9,037 nucleotides of DNA. Source: an uncultured Porphyromonadaceae bacterium (GTDB lineage Bacteria; Bacteroidota; Bacteroidia; Bacteroidales; Muribaculaceae). The notes below the pieces were generated by a model that was given only the letters and a program-made list of their open reading frames with translations, was not told the DNA's origin and did no database searches. The number at the start of each line of letters is the position of its first letter. Within the stretch, counting starts at the first letter, position 1. Positions 5,680-9,037 of the stretch are shown piece after piece. A program made the position numbers and the translations under genes. The stretch lies in the NCBI GenBank assembly GCA_947176615.1, contig CAMWRO010000095.1, positions 1-9,037 on the forward strand, in the 5' to 3' direction.

Positions 5680-6446
5680 TGCCTCAGGGCGTTGTAGATG
5701 CCGTTGTCATCGACCGATGTCGTCACATAGTCGGCGGCGGAGAGGAGGACGGCGTTGGAATTGCCCATCGCCACACCCGTGCCCGCGGCCTGTATAATCG
5801 ACAGGTCGTTGCCGCCGTCGCCGAATGCCATCGTTTCATCCAGCGAAAATCCCCGGTAAGCGGCAATAGCCCTCAACCCCTCGGCCTTGCAGACTCCTCG
5901 TGCCGTCATGTCGAGAAAATCAGGATACCATCGTCCCGATTCAAGATGGTCGCTATTGCCGATAACCTCGGGTTCCTGCGCCTCGGTTATAAATGGGGTC
6001 AGTTGCAGAATCGGTTGGGAAAGCACCTTTTCAAGCGGAGTCCCGAGGCCCACGTCGGGCACATTGAGCATGACGTTGAATATCCACAGGCTTTTCTCAT
6101 CCGGATTAACCATCGTCATGTCCTTCTCGCCCACCACAATGCATGCGACCCCGTGCTCGTCACATTTCGCAACGATGCGCTTCACCTCGTGCAACGGTAT
6201 GGGAGAACAGGAAATAACCTTGTCACCTATAAAGCAATACGCACCGTTGGCGGTGATATACCCGTCAATTAAGTGCTTGATTTCATCAAGGTTATTGATG
6301 ATTGCAAACGGTCGGCCTGTGGAGATATACACCTCTACACCGGCCTTTTTGGCGAGAGTCAGAGCCTCGATGGTAGATTCGGGAACATGGTGAGTATTGA
6401 AACTGACAAGCGTCCCGTCAATGTCGAAAAACAGTGCTTTAATCAT
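5664..6446 (-). CDS. Cof-type HAD-superfamily phosphatase
   Basis: 260 residues, normal for the Cof/IIB subfamily. Motif I is FFDIDGT, with nucleophile D8 and acid/base D10; motif II is YISTGRP (T43); K187 in TARGVCKAEG is motif III; motif IV is FGDGGNDLSI, with Mg-binding D210 and D214, followed by the typical GVAMGNS. The IIB cap lies between motifs II and III (about 80-180). Members hydrolyse sugar phosphates, FMN/PLP-type or similar small phosphoesters in the cytoplasm; the substrate cannot be read from sequence. The first Met is only seven residues before the catalytic Asp, so no later start is possible. A perfect promoter box ends 4 nt before this ATG, which predicts a leaderless transcript. 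The 3' end overlaps the HNH gene tail to tail. Confidence 0.93.
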   Translation of the reverse strand: MIKALFFDIDGTLVSFNTHHVPESTIEALTLAKKAGVEVYISTGRPFAIINNLDEIKHLIDGYITANGAYCFIGDKVISCSPIPLHEVKRIVAKCDEHGVACIVVGEKDMTMVNPDEKSLWIFNVMLNVPDVGLGTPLEKVLSQPILQLTPFITEAQEPEVIGNSDHLESGRWYPDFLDMTARGVCKAEGLRAIAAYRGFSLDETMAFGDGGNDLSIIQAAGTGVAMGNSNAVLLSAADYVTTSVDDNGIYNALRHYGVI

Positions 6447-6450
6447 ACCG

Positions 6451-6481
6451 CAAAGGTAACACCATCCCCGCGATTTAGCAA
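6451..6481 (-). promoter_or_regulatory. Promoter of the HAD phosphatase gene, predicting a leaderless mRNA
   Basis: On the minus strand TTG (6481-6479), exactly 20 nt, then TACCTTTG (6458-6451): a full consensus match. Only CGGT separates the box from the ATG at 6446. Since the -7 box is normally centred about 7 nt before the start of transcription, the RNA should begin at or within one or two bases of the ATG. Confidence 0.75.
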
Positions 6482-6482
6482 G

Positions 6483-6516
6483 AAAAAATCCGCAATCTAT
6501 CGCCTCTTATAAGGCG
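6483..6516 (-). terminator. Weak candidate terminator behind the TonB pair
   Basis: CGCCT (6516-6512) and AGGCG (6505-6501) pair on the minus strand around a 6-nt loop, over the last codons and stop of the TonB gene. An alternative outer CCGC/GCGG pairing leads directly into ATTTTTTC (6488-6483 are T on the minus strand). The stem is short, so termination may be partial. The T run touches the -33 element of the HAD promoter. Confidence 0.35.
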
Positions 6517-7291
6517 GTCGCCATTCATCCCTCTTGCCCGGAACCTCGACTGATGCCTTGCTCCCCTCAAGTCGGAATTGAATCGGGAGCGTGTACCACA
6601 CGTTTACATCTTTACCATTCATTTTACCGGGTATAAATTTAGGAAGTGTTTTTACTACTCTCACTACTTCCTTATCGAGATTAGGACATACGCCTCTCAC
6701 AACCATGATTTTTCCCACCTCTCCAGTTTTAGTAACGACAAACTGCACAACCACTCGGCCCTGCTCTTTATTCGTTTTGGCTGGTTCAGGATAACGGATA
6801 TGTGATTGAACATAAGCGACAAACGCACTTTCGCCACCGGGAAACGTTGGCTGTTCTTCCGCAGTATCATAAACTCGCCTATCCTCCGGAGAAACATTAT
6901 CATCTGTCTCCTCTACAATCCAATTTTCATCCCCGACATTATTCACGACCTCACCGTGTAGGGTAACAATCGAGTCTTCATTCTCCGAAAGACATGCGAC
7001 ACTATCTACGCGCTCAGTAGCCGCTGTCGAGTCTGTTTTATCAGACGTGCCGCCGCACCCGGTCAGGAACATCGCGGCAGAGATGCCCGCAAGGGCAACC
7101 GCCTTTCCAGCCAATTGTCGGGCCGCAAGCCGGGTTTCAAGATAGCGCACCTCGGCCTCGCACTTGGGACACGTCCCCGCACAGTCACCTTTATAGCGGC
7201 ACTCCGAGGTCACATATTCAATATCGTTTGCCTCGGCTATCTGCCGCCTGATTTCCTTCAATATCCGGCATGTCATCTTCCCGCGTGTCAT
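6497..7291 (-). CDS. TonB-domain protein with Cys-rich N-terminus (copy 1)
   Basis: 264 residues. The N-terminal 60 residues hold a short helix (ILKEIRRQIAEANDIEYVTS, 10-29) and a Cys-rich motif with C31, C37, C41 and C44 (C-P-K-C at the end), which could bind a metal. A hydrophobic segment follows (62-78), ending in LTGCGG, which looks like a lipobox with C79. A low-complexity acidic linker (80-145) leads to a TonB C-terminal domain: PTFPGGESAFVAYVQSHIRYP, GRVVVQFVVTKTGEVG, VRVVKTLPKFIPGKMNG and the final beta strand VWYTLPIQFRL. The C-terminal domain normally contacts TonB-box receptors in the outer membrane. It is the downstream member of a tandem pair with 67 nt between; I see no good promoter in that gap. 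An extra basic tail (EWRPPYKRR) follows the domain. Confidence 0.85.
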   Translation of the reverse strand: MTRGKMTCRILKEIRRQIAEANDIEYVTSECRYKGDCAGTCPKCEAEVRYLETRLAARQLAGKAVALAGISAAMFLTGCGGTSDKTDSTAATERVDSVACLSENEDSIVTLHGEVVNNVGDENWIVEETDDNVSPEDRRVYDTAEEQPTFPGGESAFVAYVQSHIRYPEPAKTNKEQGRVVVQFVVTKTGEVGKIMVVRGVCPNLDKEVVRVVKTLPKFIPGKMNGKDVNVWYTLPIQFRLEGSKASVEVPGKRDEWRPPYKRR

Positions 7292-7309
7292 TTTGTCGTG
7301 ATTTTTATG
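7052..7309 (-). repeat. 258-bp near-identical segment, copy 1
   Basis: This stretch covers the first ~80 codons of the TonB-domain gene plus 18 nt before its ATG. It aligns without gaps to 7875-8132 (offset 823 bp) with 9 mismatches that I counted by eye, about 96-97% identity. Outside these limits the two loci are clearly different. Confidence 0.9.
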
Positions 7310-7358
7310 TTAATTGATTCTAATTTTTACTTTAACTTATCAATGCAATTTGCCACAG

Positions 7359-8114
7359 CTAAGATTCATGTTCTTTAAGCTGGAAATCTACTGGAACCGT
7401 CCACCATGAATTTACAGGGTAACCATTCATTTTAGCTGGTGTAAATTTAGGGAGCTGTCTAACTATTCTCACCGCTTCTTTGTCAAGATCAGGGTCCTTA
7501 CTTTTTACGACTTTGATATCACCTATATCCCCTGTCTTTGTGATTACAAATTGAACAACTACACGCCCTTCCACACCATTTGCTTTAGCCATCTTTGGAT
7601 AACGAATATGAGACTGAACATACCTAATCAATGCATATTTATCCCCTCCCGAAAATACTGCTTTTTCTTCAACGCACTCATAAATACGGTCATCATCTAT
7701 AGGAATTTCTTTCAAGACATCTTCCACAATAATCTCACCTCTGACAACTCGTTGAGATTTTATATCATTCGCAAAAATCGCAATGCTGTCAACAGCTACA
7801 CTATCGTCATGCTCGGTTTCTATCGGAGATTCCGTGGCCGAAACATTTGTCTCACTATCATCCGAGCCAACACAGCCGCACCCGGTCAGGAACATCGCGG
7901 CAGAGATGCCAGCAAGGGCAACCGCCTTTCCAGCCAATTGTCGGGCTGCAAGCCGGCTTTCAAGATAGCGCACCTCGGCCTCGCACTTGGGACACGTCCC
8001 CGCGCACTCTCCCTGATAGCGGCACTCGGAGGTCACATATTCAATATCGTTTGCCTCGGCTATCTGCCGCCTGATTTCCTTCAATATCCGGCATGTCATC
8101 TTCCCGCGTGTCAT
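7359..8114 (-). CDS. TonB-domain protein with Cys-rich N-terminus (copy 2)
   Basis: 251 residues from MTRGKMTCRI. The N-terminus is almost the same as in the neighbouring copy: C31, C37, C41 and C44, then a hydrophobic segment (62-78) ending in LTGCGC. The linker (82-150) is acidic but different in sequence. The C-terminal TonB domain (about 148-247) shows YVQSHIRYP, GRVVVQFVITKTGDIG, LDKEAVRIVRQLPKFTPAKMNG and WWTVPVDFQL, and is roughly 55-60% like the other copy by eye. The protein ends at the domain, without the basic tail of copy 1. A GTG further upstream (8153) would add 13 residues but overlaps the -7 box, so I chose the ATG at 8114, which also matches the other copy. Likely function is energy transfer to outer-membrane receptors or a non-canonical envelope role. 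Confidence 0.85.
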   Translation of the reverse strand: MTRGKMTCRILKEIRRQIAEANDIEYVTSECRYQGECAGTCPKCEAEVRYLESRLAARQLAGKAVALAGISAAMFLTGCGCVGSDDSETNVSATESPIETEHDDSVAVDSIAIFANDIKSQRVVRGEIIVEDVLKEIPIDDDRIYECVEEKAVFSGGDKYALIRYVQSHIRYPKMAKANGVEGRVVVQFVITKTGDIGDIKVVKSKDPDLDKEAVRIVRQLPKFTPAKMNGYPVNSWWTVPVDFQLKEHES

Positions 8115-8132
8115 TTTGTCGTGATTTTTATG
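7875..8132 (-). repeat. 258-bp near-identical segment, copy 2
   Basis: Partner of 7052-7309. It begins just after the codons for the lipobox-like LTGCG and ends 18 nt upstream of the ATG. Several of the differences cluster in the codons around C37 (RYKGDCAG versus RYQGECAG). Confidence 0.9.
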
Positions 8133-8142
8133 GTTTAGATTG

Positions 8143-8150
8143 CAAATATA
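8143..8150 (-). promoter_or_regulatory. -7 box of the TonB pair
   Basis: TATATTTG on the minus strand (8150-8143) is an exact TAnnTTTG match. It gives transcription from near 8137 and a leader of about 23 nt to the ATG at 8114. No good TTG lies at the normal 19-21 nt distance (the nearest is 24 nt away), so the promoter may be weak or regulated. Confidence 0.55.
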
Positions 8151-8199
8151 CACAAATTACCAATAATTACGCCACAAAACCAAACTTTTAACACACCGA

Positions 8200-8231
8200 T
8201 TTGCATATTTTCATCACGCTTAGTATCTTTG
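8200..8231 (+). promoter_or_regulatory. Promoter of the FNT channel gene
   Basis: TTTG (8200-8203), 20 nt, then TATCTTTG (8224-8231): both elements and the spacing match the Bacteroidetes consensus. Expected start near 8235-8238, giving a leader of about 22 nt. It is divergent from the TonB promoter within the same 145-bp intergenic region. Confidence 0.8.
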
Positions 8232-8259
8232 TAGAGTAAATCACTTCATCACACATAAA

Positions 8260-9037
8260 ATGCGAACTCCACGGGAAACAATCGAAGCCGCAGCCGAAGT
8301 CGGTGCGGCAAAAGCGTCACTATCTCAGAACCGTCCGGGCCGACTGATGGTATCCTCCTTTTTTGCGGGATGCTACATCGCCCTCGGAGGCATACTGTCG
8401 CTGATTGTAGGATTCGGATTCCCCGAAATCACAGCCGGCAACCCCTCGCTGCAACGTCTGCTTAGCGGAGCGATGTTCCCAATCGGACTGATACTGGTCG
8501 TCATCCTCGGCGCAGAGCTATTTACCGGCAATAATGCCCTGCTCATCCCCTCGTGGATAAAGGGTCGCCACTCGGCCGCAGCATTGATACGCAACTGGGT
8601 GATGGTCTATCTCGGCAACTTCGTCGGAGCGATGGCATTTACCTTTTTCATGGTCTATCTCTGCGGCCTGACCGCTGCCGAGCCCTACCACTCGGCCATC
8701 ATCAAGATCGCCACCGCCAAGGTCTCCATGCCGTGGTTCACGGTGCTGCTCAAAGGCATCGGAGCCAACTGGTGCGTATGCCTCGCCGTGTGGCTCGCCC
8801 TGTCGGCCAAAACCGTAATCGGCAAAATGGCCGGATGCTGGGTACCGGTAATGGCCTTTGTCGCCCTCGGCTACGAGCACTCCATCGCCAACATGTTCTT
8901 CATCCCCCTCGGCATGATGGAGGGAGCCGACATAGCCGTCGGCACAGCCCTGTGGGCCCACCTCCTCCCCGCCACGATTGGCCACATCATCGGCGGCGCC
9001 CTCATGGTCGGAGCCTCCCACGCCTACATCCACTTCC
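8260..9037 (+). CDS. Formate/nitrite transporter family (FNT) channel, 3' end outside window
   Basis: 259 codons are visible and the frame runs off the right edge. FNT features are clear: an N-terminal cytoplasmic helix starting TPRETIEAAAEVG (3-15), then hydrophobic segments at about 33-53, 66-88, 112-137, 158-182, 189-206 and 229-253. The omega-loop signature AELFTGNN (85-92) carries T89; GIGANWCVCLAVW (166-178) is the second half-helix motif; and YEHSIANMFFIPLG (205-218) holds the conserved pore histidine H207. These pentameric inner-membrane channels move formate, nitrite, hydrosulfide or related small anions. Which one cannot be decided here; in an anaerobic Bacteroidales formate export or nitrite import are both reasonable. 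Its own promoter makes it a separate transcript from the TonB pair. Confidence 0.93.
   Translation, partial: MRTPRETIEAAAEVGAAKASLSQNRPGRLMVSSFFAGCYIALGGILSLIVGFGFPEITAGNPSLQRLLSGAMFPIGLILVVILGAELFTGNNALLIPSWIKGRHSAAALIRNWVMVYLGNFVGAMAFTFFMVYLCGLTAAEPYHSAIIKIATAKVSMPWFTVLLKGIGANWCVCLAVWLALSAKTVIGKMAGCWVPVMAFVALGYEHSIANMFFIPLGMMEGADIAVGTALWAHLLPATIGHIIGGALMVGASHAYIHF

Noticed and set aside
5616..6272. 218-codon plus-strand frame opposite the HAD gene
   Set aside because: Composition rich in H, R and V without motifs; the minus-strand HAD gene has all four catalytic motifs.
8115..8153. GTG start adding 13 residues to the second TonB protein
   Set aside because: These codons overlap the TATATTTG box and the other copy does not share them; identity between copies supports the ATG at 8114.
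8518..9033. 171-codon minus-strand reading frame at the right edge
   Set aside because: Antisense to the FNT channel; its Gly/Asp/His-rich composition is the usual shadow of a GC-rich coding strand.

Overview
The window looks like a chromosomal segment of a Bacteroidales bacterium. The evidence is the form of the promoters (TTG, about 20 bp, then TAnnTTTG, the Bacteroidetes -33/-7 type), the general lack of Shine-Dalgarno sequences, a DUF6108-like secreted protein beside an ECF sigma factor, short HPF directly behind a XerC/D recombinase, and TonB proteins with a Cys-rich N-terminus. The fairly high GC and codon choice would fit Muribaculaceae or a relative; that family-level guess is inference.

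Layout, left to right. (1) 1-1757, minus strand: a tightly packed four-gene operon. It holds an ECF sigma factor, a single-pass membrane protein in the anti-sigma position, a DUF6108-like secreted protein, and the start of another secreted protein that runs off the left edge. (2) 1758-1954: a non-coding stretch with a strong terminator, a small hairpin, a possible attenuator-like competing pairing, and seven tandem heptamers that begin inside the hpf stop codon. (3) 1955-3179, minus: xerC/D-type recombinase and hpf, coupled with a 1-nt gap. (4) 3180-3368: divergent promoter region. (5) 3369-5679, plus: two overlapping genes, an AAA ATPase and an HNH endonuclease, which together look like a Septu (PtuA/PtuB) anti-phage module without a retron reverse transcriptase. 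(6) 5664-6446, minus: a Cof-type HAD phosphatase whose 3' end overlaps the HNH gene tail to tail and whose promoter predicts a leaderless mRNA. (7) 6497-8114, minus: two tandem TonB-domain proteins sharing a nearly identical 258-bp 5' segment while the rest has diverged. (8) 8133-8259: divergent promoter region. (9) 8260 to the right edge, plus: a formate/nitrite (FNT) channel, cut by the window end.

How the genes work together. The recombinase/hpf pair and the HAD, TonB and FNT genes look like ordinary chromosome. The ATPase/HNH pair sits between them as a compact accessory cassette, with its own promoter at the left and no room for a terminator at the right. The sigma operon looks like an envelope-directed ECF regulon: a cytoplasmic sigma, a membrane partner, and two exported proteins. 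I saw no rRNA, tRNA, CRISPR array or insertion sequence.
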